Positions 34,374-43,607 are shown, numbered from the stretch's first letter. The stretch is 47,296 nt of DNA from Hungatella sp. (GCA_022796015.1 JAAWHU010000018.1:1-47296), one strand, 5' to 3'. Notes: generated by a model from the letters alone, not told the origin. A program made the numbers and translations.

Positions 34374-35533
34374 AGCTCGCTCCTCCTCTTTGACCATATT
34401 TTCTTTTGCAGTTCCTCTGGCGTATAAATACAAAACCGGCCAATCCTTCTGCTTCTGGCCGCATTTTCCAAAATTCCCAAATACATATCCTTGTAATTCC
34501 AGTCTTCCTTCATCTTCCACTCCTTTGCAAGTCTTGGGAAGAGCACCTCCAGATCAAACCGATACCTCTCACTTTCATCCGGCCTGTCCTCCGGCCGTCC
34601 TCTAAGCTCCTCTGGTATCAGCTCTCTCAGCCCTTCCTTCTCCTCCATAAGACGTGTAAGATAATATGCCTCCGGCTCCGGCGCATCCAGATAATACCAT
34701 CGCCCCTCCAGGCCGTACAAAAACTTAAGGCCATCATAATATCCCAGCTTCATATTCTTTCTGGCCTGCTTTTTGTCAAACTGTAAAAGCCCTCCCAGGC
34801 TCTGGCGGGGGGCAATGTGATAGACACGGGTTCCCTCGGGAATCTCCGTCACCTTCTCCGAGTCAAATCCCAGGCCGTAGATCCTTATAATAATGATATC
34901 TTTATATTCTCGTTCCAACAGAGCGTCTGTGGGAACATTGTTCCAGCCGCCGCCGTCCAGAAAATGCCTGCCCCCCAACTTCTCCCTTTTAAACACGGGA
35001 AGGTAGGCGCTGGCCATAAGCATGTCGCCCATATCTCCATCTCCAAGGGTTTTTACATCAATGGTCAGAAGCTTGCGGTCGCTGACAGAGTAGGTGGTGA
35101 TATACAGATCCTTAGAGCCCCTTCGGATCTTCTCCTCATCAATCACGGCTGCAATCAGCTCTCTTAAAGGCGTAATATCCAAGCCTTTGTCCTTTAATAT
35201 CTTTCTGGCTTCCGCTGCCAGAAGGGACATATCCAGAGCCTTAAAATCCCGGTTCTGCACTTGCTCCATAAGGAAATCATCTACGTCCATGACCCTGGAA
35301 TAGCTGATATTCTCCCAGATGTATTCTGCCAGCTCCAGACTGTCCATGCAGATCAGAGCTCCGTTTAGGGCTCCTACAGAGGCCCCTGAAACGCCTTTTA
35401 TAGAAACCCCTGCCTCCTTAAGAGCCTTCCAGGCGCCGATCTGATAAGAACCCTTGGCGCCTCCGCCTTCCAGAACCAAACCATATTCTTTTGTCAGATC
35501 CAGCTGTAATTTCAAAAGCCCAGTCCCTCCCAT
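34370..35533 (-). CDS. Patatin-like phospholipase
   Basis: 387-aa acyl hydrolase with a Ser-Asp dyad: oxyanion GGGAKGSY (23-30), nucleophile Ser52 in GASVG (50-54), and Asp in FLDGG. It would cleave phospholipid acyl chains; the substrate is unknown. ATG 35533 lacks a ribosome site; a TTG at 35515 lies 9 nt after GGAGGG and may be the true start. Its end overlaps argF (ATGA), so it begins the patatin-argF-membrane-birA-mutY-lipid kinase unit. A terminator lies 10 bp upstream, leaving no room for a promoter there. Confidence 0.9.
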   Translation of the reverse strand: MGGTGLLKLQLDLTKEYGLVLEGGGAKGSYQIGAWKALKEAGVSIKGVSGASVGALNGALICMDSLELAEYIWENISYSRVMDVDDFLMEQVQNRDFKALDMSLLAAEARKILKDKGLDITPLRELIAAVIDEEKIRRGSKDLYITTYSVSDRKLLTIDVKTLGDGDMGDMLMASAYLPVFKREKLGGRHFLDGGGWNNVPTDALLEREYKDIIIIRIYGLGFDSEKVTEIPEGTRVYHIAPRQSLGGLLQFDKKQARKNMKLGYYDGLKFLYGLEGRWYYLDAPEPEAYYLTRLMEEKEGLRELIPEELRGRPEDRPDESERYRFDLEVLFPRLAKEWKMKEDWNYKDMYLGILENAARSRRIGRFCIYTPEELQKKIWSKRRSEL

Positions 35534-35542
35534 CCATAGCCG

Positions 35543-35565
35543 AAAAGGCGCCTGAATCAGGCGCC
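35543..35565 (-). terminator. Terminator of the NfeD-SPFH operon
   Basis: GGCGCCTGA at 35547-35555 and TCAGGCGCC at 35557-35565 form a perfect 9-bp stem (tight loop), followed on the minus strand by TTTT (35543-35546). Confidence 0.8.
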
Positions 35566-35572
35566 GATTTCT

Positions 35573-36511
35573 TTAATCCTTTGCAATCTCCTTTATGGAT
35601 GTTACCAATCCGGCCAGACTCTGAAGCTCTGAGGGAATGATAATCTTGGTGGCCTTGCCATCCGCAGCCTTTATGAAGGCTTCCAGCCCTTTCAGCTGAA
35701 GTACCGCCTCGTCCGCTCCCACCTCTTTGATATACCGAAGTCCTTCTGCCGTAGCCTGCTGAATCTTTAAAATGGCCTCTGCCTGACCCTCCGCCTCCTT
35801 GATCCGCTTCTCCTTCTCGGCCTCTGCCCTGAGGATAGCAGACTGCTTATCCGCCTCTGCGTCCAGGATAACGGACTCCTTCTTTCCTTCCGCCACCAGA
35901 ATCGTGGACTTTTTCTCTCCTTCTGCCCGAAGAATAGCCTCACGGCGCTCGCGCTCCGCTTTCATCTGCTTCTCCATGGCATCCTGGATGGCAGCAGGGG
36001 GAATAATGTTCTTAAGCTCCACCCGGTTGACCTTGATCCCCCATGGGTCCGTGGCTACATCTAAGGACGCCCTCATCTTGGTATTGATGGTCTCTCTGGA
36101 GGTCAGGGTCTGATCCAGCTCCAAATCACCGATAATATTCCTCAAGGTGGTGGCCGTCAGATTCTCAATAGCCATAATGGGGTTCTCCACGCCGTAGGTA
36201 AACAGCTTCGGGTCTGTGATCTGGAAAAACACCACCGTGTCAATGCGCATGGTTACATTATCCTTGGTGATCACAGGCTGGGGAGCAAAATCCACAACCT
36301 GCTCTTTAAGGATCACCCGCTTGGCCACTCTGTCGATAAAGGGAACCATCACATGAAGACCTACGGACCAAGTCTCCCTGTAAGCCCCCAGACGCTCCAC
36401 CACCATAGCCTGGGCCTGGGGTACGATCTTTACGCAGGAAGCCAAAATAATCAGAATAACGATTAGCAGCACAAGAAAGCCTGTAAAGCCCATAAAAAAT
36501 TTTATACCCAT
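35573..36511 (-). CDS. SPFH/band-7 (stomatin-like, QmcA-type) membrane protein
   Basis: 312-aa membrane scaffold of the SPFH family: one N-terminal transmembrane segment (about 8-27), the band-7 domain with VPFIDRVAKRVILKEQVVDFAPQPVITKDN, then a coiled coil of repeated Glu-Ala-Lys units with LRAEGEKKSTILVAEGKKESVILDAEADKQ-type repeats, and a C-terminal hydrophobic tail. These assemble rings at membrane microdomains. Paired with NfeD directly upstream (1 bp gap), the usual partner arrangement. Confidence 0.94.
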   Translation of the reverse strand: MGIKFFMGFTGFLVLLIVILIILASCVKIVPQAQAMVVERLGAYRETWSVGLHVMVPFIDRVAKRVILKEQVVDFAPQPVITKDNVTMRIDTVVFFQITDPKLFTYGVENPIMAIENLTATTLRNIIGDLELDQTLTSRETINTKMRASLDVATDPWGIKVNRVELKNIIPPAAIQDAMEKQMKAERERREAILRAEGEKKSTILVAEGKKESVILDAEADKQSAILRAEAEKEKRIKEAEGQAEAILKIQQATAEGLRYIKEVGADEAVLQLKGLEAFIKAADGKATKIIIPSELQSLAGLVTSIKEIAKD

Positions 36512-36512
36512 A

Positions 36513-36953
36513 TTATTTCTCCTCTTCCATCCGTTTCACAATCAGTTTCACTCCGTTGATACCGCAGATCTCCACCATGGCATCTACAGGACATACCTCC
36601 TGGTCTTCCTTGGCCCTGGCCGTCCACTCCTGGCCGTTTACCACAGCCGCGCCGGTGCCCAGGGCATTATCAATCTGCACCGTAACTCTGGCATGCTTTC
36701 CCACCAGGCTTTCCGCGTTGGTCTTTATGGCATGACGGTTCACATGACGGAGGGCCCAGGGTCTTGTGAAAAACAAAAGTACAAAAGAGACCGCCACAAA
36801 CACAGTAAGCTGGGCATTGACGCCTGCCTCTGTCAGGGACAGCAAAAACGCTGCAATGGCTCCCCCTGCAAACCATACCGTAGTAAGAGCAAGGGTCGCG
36901 ATCTCAATCCCTACCAGAACAACAAATGCAATCAGCCAAAATACAGATCCCAT
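36513..36953 (-). CDS. NfeD-family membrane protein
   Basis: 146 aa: three N-terminal transmembrane helices (about 4-24, 28-47, 51-68) and a C-terminal OB-fold soluble domain (ESLVGKHARVTV ... VVNGQEWTAR ... VDAMVEICGINGVKLIVK). Short-form NfeD lacking the serine-protease part; acts with the SPFH protein encoded next. It has an AGGGAGG site and a promoter at 37035-37063. Confidence 0.93.
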   Translation of the reverse strand: MGSVFWLIAFVVLVGIEIATLALTTVWFAGGAIAAFLLSLTEAGVNAQLTVFVAVSFVLLFFTRPWALRHVNRHAIKTNAESLVGKHARVTVQIDNALGTGAAVVNGQEWTARAKEDQEVCPVDAMVEICGINGVKLIVKRMEEEK

Positions 36954-37034
36954 ATGATCCCTCCTTCTCTCCTGTATTCCTGCAGCAGCTTAACTGTAAA
37001 AGACAAACTGTTGCATATGTTTATTCTTATGACT

Positions 37035-37063
37035 ATTATACTCAAAAAAACAGCTTCCTTCAA
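37035..37063 (-). promoter_or_regulatory. Sigma-A promoter of the NfeD-SPFH operon
   Basis: Minus strand: TTGAAG (37058-37063), 17-bp spacer, TATAAT (37035-37040). Confidence 0.7.
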
Positions 37064-37080
37064 CCATAGATTTCTGAAAA

Positions 37081-37878
37081 CTATCTTAATTTTTTCGGAC
37101 TGCGGCGCTGCCTGGCCGCCTCGAACATAAGGATCGCCGAGGCCACTGCCGCATTGAGGGATTCCACCCGGCCGCACATGGGAATCCTTACAAGGAGATC
37201 TGCCAGTCCCGCCGTCTCCTCAGTCAGTCCCGCCGCCTCGTTGCCGATGAGAAAAGCCGTATCCCCCCTGTAATCCTCCTGGTCATAGCTGTTCTTCCCC
37301 TTCAGATGAGCGGCACAGAGGCACACCCCCTCCTGCTTAAGGGCTAAAAGCATGGACTGTAAATGGTCTGTGTAGAAAAAAGGCACACGGAAGACAGAGC
37401 CCATGGTGGAGCGGATCACCTTTGGATTGTAGATGTCCGCCGTGTTCTGATCCATAATAACCCCTGTAACGCCTGCCCCCTCTCCTGCTCTCAAGATGGT
37501 TCCCAGATTCCCCGGGTCCTGTATTCGTTCCAATATCATAAAAAGAGCCGGTTTTTTTTGGCTTTTAAGGTCTGACAGAGAGTATTCATACTGCCTTGCC
37601 ACGGCTAGGACCCCCTGAGGAGTCTGGGTGTCTGACATGGCCTTTAACACATCCTCTGTCACGATCTCCTTTTTGCCGGCTTTTTCTGCTGATTTCTTGT
37701 GGGCGGGATCCTTTAAGAATTCTTCTGTCACATAGACCTGACAGATTCTCTCCTCTGGCAGCTCTTCAAACATCCTGGGGCCCTCCACCACGAAAAGCCC
37801 TGTCTCCCGCCTGTATTTTGCTTTTTTTGCCAGGGCCGCTACCTGCTTTACCCTGGAATTGGAGGTACTGCTGATCAT
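37081..37878 (-). CDS. SpoU/TrmH-family rRNA/tRNA 2'-O-methyltransferase
   Basis: 265-aa SAM-dependent RNA ribose methyltransferase with a knotted SPOUT fold. Motif 1 NLGTILRAGEGAGV, motif 2 LIGNEAAGL, motif 3 IPMCGRVESLNAAVASAILMFEAARQ are all present, with the N-terminal substrate-binding domain (GLFVVEGPRMFEE). RlmB/TsnR-like; the exact RNA target is not determinable. Start at 37878 overlaps the nadE stop (ATGA), so it is coupled to nadE. Confidence 0.93.
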   Translation of the reverse strand: MISSTSNSRVKQVAALAKKAKYRRETGLFVVEGPRMFEELPEERICQVYVTEEFLKDPAHKKSAEKAGKKEIVTEDVLKAMSDTQTPQGVLAVARQYEYSLSDLKSQKKPALFMILERIQDPGNLGTILRAGEGAGVTGVIMDQNTADIYNPKVIRSTMGSVFRVPFFYTDHLQSMLLALKQEGVCLCAAHLKGKNSYDQEDYRGDTAFLIGNEAAGLTEETAGLADLLVRIPMCGRVESLNAAVASAILMFEAARQRRSPKKLR

Positions 37879-39797
37879 GACAGGGCCTCCAGTTCTTCCA
37901 GCCACAGGCGGCTTGCTGCATCGCTGGGCATTCTTAAATCACCTCTTGGAGACACGGCCACGCTTCCCACCTTGGGGCCGTCCGGCAGGCAGGATCTCTT
38001 AAACTGCTGGCTGAAGAACCTGCGGTAAAATACCTTCAGCCACTTAAGGATCGTCTCCTGGTCATATTCTTCTCCAAAAGCATGGATAGCCATACGGTAA
38101 ATCTTGGCAGGCCGGTATCCCAACCTTAACACATAGTAGAGGAAAAAATCGTGGAGTTCATAGGGGCCTACCAGATCCTCCGTCTTCTGAGAGATCGCTC
38201 CCTCCTCCGGCGGCAGAAGCTCCGGGCTCACAGGCGTGTCAAGGACGTCAAAAAGTACTTCCTGCAGCTCCTTCCTTCCACAGGTGTCTCCGTAATAACG
38301 AACCAAATGCCGCACCAGGGTCTTGGGTACCGATCCGTTGACACCGTACATAGACATGTGATCTCCGTTGTAGGTGGCCCATCCCAGAGCCAGCTCCGAC
38401 ATGTCTCCAGTGCCGATGACCAGTCCCCCTGTCTGGTTGGCAATGTCCATAAGAACCTGGGTTCTCTCCCTTGCCTGACTGTTCTCATAGGTCACGTCAT
38501 GATTTGCCGGTTCCTGGCCGATGTCTTTAAAATGACAGAGAACCGACTCCTTTATGTCAATTTCCTTAAGGCTGGCTCCAAGCAGCCGCGTCATGACACA
38601 TGCATTGTGGTAAGTCCTGTCCGTGGTGCCGAAGCAGGGCATGGTCACCGCCTGGATATGATGCCTTGGAATCTGAAGCATATCAAATGCCTTGGCGCAC
38701 ACCAAAAGGGCCAAGGTAGAATCCAGCCCTCCCGAAATGCCCAAAACCACATGGTCAGCTTTCGTATGCTCCAGGCGCTTCTTTAAGCCCATGGCCTGAA
38801 TAGAGAGGATCTCCTCGCACCGTCTGTTCCGCTCCCCGGCATCCTTGGGAACAAAGGGAGCCGGATCAATATACCGGTTCAGCTTTAAGGGCTCCTGGTT
38901 TAAAGAAAATTCTACGGTCATGTAGGTATCTGCATACAAGGACGTACCCGCCGGGTAGGTGTTCATGCGCCGGCGTTCCCCCCAGATCCGCTCCAGATCC
39001 AGATCTCCGTAGATGATTCCGTGGGAAAATCGTTTTGACTCCTCAAGGCAGGTTCCGTTCTCGGCGATTATATTGTGGCCGCCGAACACCAGATCCTGGG
39101 TTGACTCCCCCTCCCCGGCATTGGCATAAATATATCCGCAGACAAGGCGGGCGGACTGGCCGCAGATGAGAGACCTGCGGTAGGAATCCTTTCCCACCGT
39201 CTCGTCGCTGGCGGAGCAGTTGGCAATGACCGCGGCCCCGGCACAGGCATGGCCGATACTGGGGGGACAAGGCGCCCACACATCCTCACAGATCTCCGCC
39301 GCCGCCGTAAGACCCGGTATGCCGGCGCAGGAAAAAAGAAGGCTGGCGCCAAAGGGAACCCTCTCCCCATCCCAGTCCGTCCAGGTGATGCCGGAGCTTC
39401 CCGGAGTAAAATGACGCAGTTCATAAAATTCCGAATAATTGGGAATATGGGTTTTGGGCACCAGGCCCAGGAGCCTTCCGCCGCAGATTGCGGCAGCCGT
39501 ATTGTAAAGCTTCCCTTGGTGCTGCCACGGAAGTCCTATAAATCCCAGCATATCATAATCCTTTGAGGCCTTAAGAAGCTTTCTCAGCTGCTCCTTTGCG
39601 CTCTCTAACAGGGTGTTCTGCAAAAACAGGTCTCCGCAGGTATAGCCTGTAAGGCACAACTCGGGAAACACCATGATCTTGGCATGATTTGCGGCGCCCT
39701 GAGCCATAAGCTCCAGTATTCTCTCCCCATTATATACCGGGTCCGCCACCCGAATCTTGGGAGTCGCCGCGGCTGCTCTTATAAATCCTTGGTTCAT
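37875..39797 (-). CDS. nadE: Glutamine-dependent NAD+ synthase
   Basis: 640-aa two-domain enzyme making NAD from deamido-NAD, ATP and glutamine. The N-terminal nitrilase-type glutaminase has the Glu (FPELCLTGYT), Lys (VPKTHIPNYSEFYE) and Cys (AEICEDVWAP) triad. The C-terminal ATP-PPase domain has the PP-loop ISGGLDST, TTDRTYHNA and MSELALGWATYNGDHMSMYG. Long length indicates the glutamine-using type. AGGAG lies 9 nt before ATG 39797; divergent from tcdA. Confidence 0.96.
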   Translation of the reverse strand: MNQGFIRAAAATPKIRVADPVYNGERILELMAQGAANHAKIMVFPELCLTGYTCGDLFLQNTLLESAKEQLRKLLKASKDYDMLGFIGLPWQHQGKLYNTAAAICGGRLLGLVPKTHIPNYSEFYELRHFTPGSSGITWTDWDGERVPFGASLLFSCAGIPGLTAAAEICEDVWAPCPPSIGHACAGAAVIANCSASDETVGKDSYRRSLICGQSARLVCGYIYANAGEGESTQDLVFGGHNIIAENGTCLEESKRFSHGIIYGDLDLERIWGERRRMNTYPAGTSLYADTYMTVEFSLNQEPLKLNRYIDPAPFVPKDAGERNRRCEEILSIQAMGLKKRLEHTKADHVVLGISGGLDSTLALLVCAKAFDMLQIPRHHIQAVTMPCFGTTDRTYHNACVMTRLLGASLKEIDIKESVLCHFKDIGQEPANHDVTYENSQARERTQVLMDIANQTGGLVIGTGDMSELALGWATYNGDHMSMYGVNGSVPKTLVRHLVRYYGDTCGRKELQEVLFDVLDTPVSPELLPPEEGAISQKTEDLVGPYELHDFFLYYVLRLGYRPAKIYRMAIHAFGEEYDQETILKWLKVFYRRFFSQQFKRSCLPDGPKVGSVAVSPRGDLRMPSDAASRLWLEELEALS

Positions 39798-39833
39798 ATA
39801 GGAAGCTCTCCTTTGTCTGTAATAAAATGGACG

Positions 39834-39875
39834 TTTACTTTTTAGATGTTATCATATACAATTATCTGTATTGTA
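39834..39875 (+). promoter_or_regulatory. Promoter toward tcdA with overlapping inverted repeat
   Basis: Plus strand: TTTACT (39834-39839), 17-bp spacer, TACAAT (39857-39862). TACAAT pairs with ATTGTA (39870-39875) across a 7-bp spacer, a possible operator between the divergent nadE and tcdA genes. The element half copy follows in the leader. Confidence 0.45.
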
Positions 39876-39916
39876 TCCTTATATCGACGGAAAAGCAAGG
39901 GATTTTAAGGAATGGG

Positions 39917-39997
39917 TCATTTCCATGGTGCAAATGTCTTTTCCTGTAAGATATGGTCAGAATATTCGGCTAAATTTCGAATCTCGCAATTACCTAT
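39917..39997 (+). repeat. Interspersed foldback element, half copy 5
   Basis: About 81 bp matching one arm: TCATTTCCATGGTGC, AAATGTCTTTTCCTG, GATATGGTCAGAATATTC, then AATCTCGCAATTACCTAT. The other arm is missing, so it cannot form the hairpin. It lies in the leader of tcdA, in the same sense as the gene. Confidence 0.85.
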
Positions 39998-40031
39998 TTA
40001 AAGAATCCGGAAAGGAACGGGAACGACAGAT

Positions 40032-40751
40032 ATGATCAGTGAATTTTCAAGAACAGAGCTTTTACTGGGGCGGGAAGGCCTTGACAGGCTGGAACGCGCC
40101 TGTATTGTGATATTCGGCGTAGGAGGCGTAGGCTCCCACTGCATTGAAGCCTTAGGGCGCAGCGGCGTGGGATATCTGATTCTGGTGGATCCGGATCAGG
40201 TCAGCCTCACCAATCTGAACCGGCAGAGCATTGCCAGCCACAGCACCATGGGCCGTTACAAGACCCATGTGATGAAGGAACGGATTCTGGACATCAATCC
40301 CCGCGCCCGGGTAGATACCCATGAGCTTTTCGTGCTGCCCCAGAATCTTGAGGAGCTTTTTGAGAGCATTCCCGGGCAGCCGGATTATATCATCGATGCC
40401 ATCGACACGGTGTCCGCCAAGCTGGCCATAGCAGAGTATGCCTATGGCCGCGGGATTCCTCTCATCTCCTCCATGGGAACCGGCAACAAGCTGCATCCTG
40501 AGCTCTTCGAGATCACGGATATCGCCCAGACCTCTGTCTGCCCCCTGTGCAGGGTTATGCGCCGGGAGCTAAAGCGCCGAAAAATCCCCTCTCTGAAGGT
40601 TCTTTACTCAAAGGAAGCCCCGAAAAAACCCGGCATATCCCAGGAGGAGGCCCAAAAGAGAGCCGTCCCCGGCAGCATCGCCTTCGTCCCTCCTGTGGCA
40701 GGGCTTCTCATAGCCGGCGAGGTGATCCGCAGCATCACCGGCGTCTCTTAA
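40032..40751 (+). CDS. tcdA: tRNA threonylcarbamoyladenosine dehydratase
   Basis: 239-aa E1/ThiF-like enzyme that cyclises t6A37 to ct6A in ANN-decoding tRNAs (CsdL/TcdA). Nucleotide loop FGVGGVGSHCIEALGRSGV, then DPDQVSLTNLNRQ, DAIDTV, and the Cys pair region CPLCRVMRRELKR. C-terminal PVAGLLIAGEVIRSI is typical. It overlaps the convergent MATE gene by 17 bp. Ribosome site AAAGGAA is somewhat distant (14 nt); another start is not evident. Confidence 0.93.
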   Translation: MISEFSRTELLLGREGLDRLERACIVIFGVGGVGSHCIEALGRSGVGYLILVDPDQVSLTNLNRQSIASHSTMGRYKTHVMKERILDINPRARVDTHELFVLPQNLEELFESIPGQPDYIIDAIDTVSAKLAIAEYAYGRGIPLISSMGTGNKLHPELFEITDIAQTSVCPLCRVMRRELKRRKIPSLKVLYSKEAPKKPGISQEEAQKRAVPGSIAFVPPVAGLLIAGEVIRSITGVS

Positions 40752-42123
40752 GATCATGGCCTTTCCCTTCTAAAAGTCTCTTCTTCAGAATGCGTCCGCT
40801 GTAAGTCAGATAGAATGTGGTGGACACCGCTGCTGCCGTCAGATCAATAATGGGCTCCGTCCAGAAGACTCCTTCCGCCCCGATTGCTGCCGGCAGGGTG
40901 AGAACCACAAGAAAGAACAGGGCTTTTCTGAAAAAGGACAGGGATATGGCGGCTCCTGCAATCCCCATGCCCGTAAATCCATCCACAAAGGTATACTGAA
41001 AGGCCAAAGGCACGATCATCAGGGTGCTTATGCGTATGGCCTTTACAGACATGGCCACATATTCCGGATTCCTGGTAAAAATAAGGACAAAATACCTGCT
41101 GACTGTCTGAGCCGCCGCCATCATCACCGCCGTAAACAAGACAGTAAGCTTCAGAATCTCTTTCTCTGCCTGACGCACCCGCTTCACCCTCTTGGCCCCA
41201 TAGTTGTATCCCAGAATAGACTGGGTTCCCGCAGTAATCCCCCCTAAGGGCATGGTGACTATGAGCATGAAGCTCTGCATAATGGTGGCGCAGGTAACCA
41301 GCATATCCCCCCTTCCGGGCCCGCCGTAAGCCTGCAGCACCATATTCATGGTAATAATGAGAATATTGTCAAAGGCAATAATCACAAAGGGCGAAAATCC
41401 CAGTTTTAAAATCTGCCGGCAGACCCCCCAGGAATATTTCCCAAAGGTAATCTTAACAGGTATCTTATCTCCCAAAAGCACCTTGATCACAAAGGCCGCA
41501 GATGCCGCCTGAGAGATCACCGTGGCAAGGGCTCCTCCCGCCACTCCCATATGAAAAGCAAAGATAAACACCGGATCCAGCACCAGGTTTAAAAAGGCGC
41601 CTAACAGCACGGACTTCATGCCCACCTTTGCAAATCCCTGACAGATAATAAACTGGTTCATCCCCGATGAAAACAGGGCAAACACGGTTCCCGTGAGATA
41701 GATGCTTATATATCTGTCCGCATAAGGAAAGATAATCTCACTGGCGCCGAACCATCTAAGAAGGCGGGACTTTAAAAGGAAGGAGACCGCCGTGAGGGTC
41801 ACGCCTAAAATTGCCAGCATCATAAAGCTGTTGGCCACTACCTCCCTTGCCGCCCTGTCGTTCTTCTCACCCATGCGAATACTCAAAAGAGGCGCGCCGC
41901 CAAATCCCACCAGGGCAGAAAAAGAAGAGATCAGCGTCACAACCGGGCCGCAGATCCCTACTCCTGCCAGAGCCAGCTCTCCCACCTCTGCAATATTGCC
42001 GATGTACATACGGTCCACAATGCTGTACAGCACACTGACAAACTGAGCTACCATGGAGGGAATGGCCAGGCGCATGACCAGAGTCCGTATCCGGTCATGC
42101 CCCAGATCATTTTCCAGCTGCAT
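40735..42123 (-). CDS. MATE-family multidrug/Na+ efflux protein
   Basis: 462-aa polytopic exporter with 12 predicted transmembrane helices in two similar halves, each starting with the IPSMVAQFVSVLYSIVDRMYIG / FVIIAFDNILIITMNM pattern. The first-half motif PLLSIRMGEKNDRAA with later NYGAKRVKRV is characteristic of NorM/DinF-like MATE. Substrate is unknown. AGGAGG is 7 nt upstream, 17 bp after PFK, so it shares that promoter. The end overlaps tcdA by 17 bp. Confidence 0.93.
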   Translation of the reverse strand: MQLENDLGHDRIRTLVMRLAIPSMVAQFVSVLYSIVDRMYIGNIAEVGELALAGVGICGPVVTLISSFSALVGFGGAPLLSIRMGEKNDRAAREVVANSFMMLAILGVTLTAVSFLLKSRLLRWFGASEIIFPYADRYISIYLTGTVFALFSSGMNQFIICQGFAKVGMKSVLLGAFLNLVLDPVFIFAFHMGVAGGALATVISQAASAAFVIKVLLGDKIPVKITFGKYSWGVCRQILKLGFSPFVIIAFDNILIITMNMVLQAYGGPGRGDMLVTCATIMQSFMLIVTMPLGGITAGTQSILGYNYGAKRVKRVRQAEKEILKLTVLFTAVMMAAAQTVSRYFVLIFTRNPEYVAMSVKAIRISTLMIVPLAFQYTFVDGFTGMGIAGAAISLSFFRKALFFLVVLTLPAAIGAEGVFWTEPIIDLTAAAVSTTFYLTYSGRILKKRLLEGKGHDLKRRR

Positions 42124-42140
42124 AACATCCGCCTCCTAAG

Positions 42141-43376
42141 CTATGCTTTATGCATATGCTTCCTGTAAGCATACACGGGAAGGCCATCCTTCATAGGCCT
42201 CTTGACTTCCCCCTGAATCAGAGGGAGGGCATAGGAACGATATTCCTGGTCAATATCGGTTCCGTTCCCCGTAATCCATCGGTTCGGAAAAGGCTTCTCC
42301 CTGTTGCATACGCGATTTACATCCACAAGAGAGCATTCCAGCCTGTAATCCTCTCCCTGCGGCCGTCCGAAGGACACCATAACGCCTGTGGCCCCCTTCA
42401 GGGCTTCTTTGACGCCAAATGCCCCGGCGAAAGCCGCCTCCTCCACATCCGCAGCCGAACTTAGAAGGGCTGAACAGCGCTGGCTCACATTCAGCTCCAC
42501 AGAGCGGGCTTTGATCCCAAAATGGTTGTGGACAAAATTCTCCAGAACCTTCCCGCAGCCTGTAAGCATCTTATGGCCGAAATTGTCAAGCTTTGCCTCA
42601 TCATTATACTCACAGATCAGACGGCCGCTGGAATCCGCGATCCCCTCGGACACACAGACCACCACGCCGGGAGTGCGTTCAAGGGCTCCGGAAAGGGCCT
42701 TTGCAAATGCCTTAAAGTCAAAGGGAGTCTCCGGCAGATAGATGAGAGCCGGGTTATCCCCTTGATATTTCCTTGCCAGGACACTGGCAGCAGTAAGCCA
42801 TCCGGCATGACGCCCCATAATCTCCACAATGGTCACAGCAGGCTGCTGATACACCGAGGCATCCAGAACAATCTCCCGGACAGTGGAGGCCACATATTTG
42901 GCGGCGCTCCCATATCCAGGAGTATGATCGGTAAGCATCAGATCATTGTCAATGGTCTTTGGTACCCCGATAAAACGGATAGGAGAACCGATCTGGGCCC
43001 CGTAACGAGACAGTTTACTCACAGTATCCATGGAATCATTGCCGCCTGCGTAAAAGAAGCAGCCGATATTCAAGGCCTCCAGCTTTCTAAAGATAGTAGG
43101 GTAGGTAGGGGCAGTCAGGTCCTTAGGCAGTTTATAACGGCAGGAACCCAGATAAGCCGCCGGGGTCACCTTAATAAGCTCTAGCTCCTTTTGAGTCAGG
43201 TCCTCAGAAAGGTTGACATAGTCGTCTTTTAAAAACCCTTCCATTCCATTGACCATTCCATATACATGTTCAATCTCATCTAAATGGTTCATTCCTTCCG
43301 TGACAACGCCGTAAAGGCTGGCATTGATCACTGCGGTGGGCCCGCCGGATTGTCCAACAAGGATATTTTTCTTCAT
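42141..43376 (-). CDS. 6-phosphofructokinase, PPi-dependent type
   Basis: 411-aa phosphofructokinase. The N-terminus NILVGQSGGPTAVINAS is the family loop. GGND (111-114) has Asp where ATP enzymes have Gly, and PKTIDND (139-145) has the Lys of PPi enzymes, so pyrophosphate as donor is likely. IMGRHAGWL is the substrate motif. It performs the committed glycolytic step reversibly. Promoter at 43414-43442; AGAGGAG is 4 nt from ATG 43376. Confidence 0.93.
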   Translation of the reverse strand: MKKNILVGQSGGPTAVINASLYGVVTEGMNHLDEIEHVYGMVNGMEGFLKDDYVNLSEDLTQKELELIKVTPAAYLGSCRYKLPKDLTAPTYPTIFRKLEALNIGCFFYAGGNDSMDTVSKLSRYGAQIGSPIRFIGVPKTIDNDLMLTDHTPGYGSAAKYVASTVREIVLDASVYQQPAVTIVEIMGRHAGWLTAASVLARKYQGDNPALIYLPETPFDFKAFAKALSGALERTPGVVVCVSEGIADSSGRLICEYNDEAKLDNFGHKMLTGCGKVLENFVHNHFGIKARSVELNVSQRCSALLSSAADVEEAAFAGAFGVKEALKGATGVMVSFGRPQGEDYRLECSLVDVNRVCNREKPFPNRWITGNGTDIDQEYRSYALPLIQGEVKRPMKDGLPVYAYRKHMHKA

Positions 43377-43413
43377 ATTACTCTCCTCTTTGTGTACTCG
43401 CTATTGCTTCTCT

Positions 43414-43442
43414 ATTGTATAATAGTTGCCTTATCTTGGCAA
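43414..43442 (-). promoter_or_regulatory. Sigma-A promoter of PFK-MATE with overlapping inverted repeat
   Basis: Minus strand: TTGCCA (43437-43442), 17-bp spacer, TACAAT (43414-43419). TTGCCaagataaGGCAA is an inverted repeat covering the -35, a plausible repressor site. Confidence 0.65.
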
Positions 43443-43607
43443 GCTCGGAAAATTTCTTTAAAAAAAATCAAAACCAGGTGTATAAATTCCCTGCCATGGG
43501 TAATAATGAGATTAGTACCAAAGAGAAAATTAATACTTATCCTCCCCTTTTTATCGCCCTGTTCACTGCAAATGCGCGGTGGGCGGGGCGAATTTTTGAT
43601 GGCCCTC

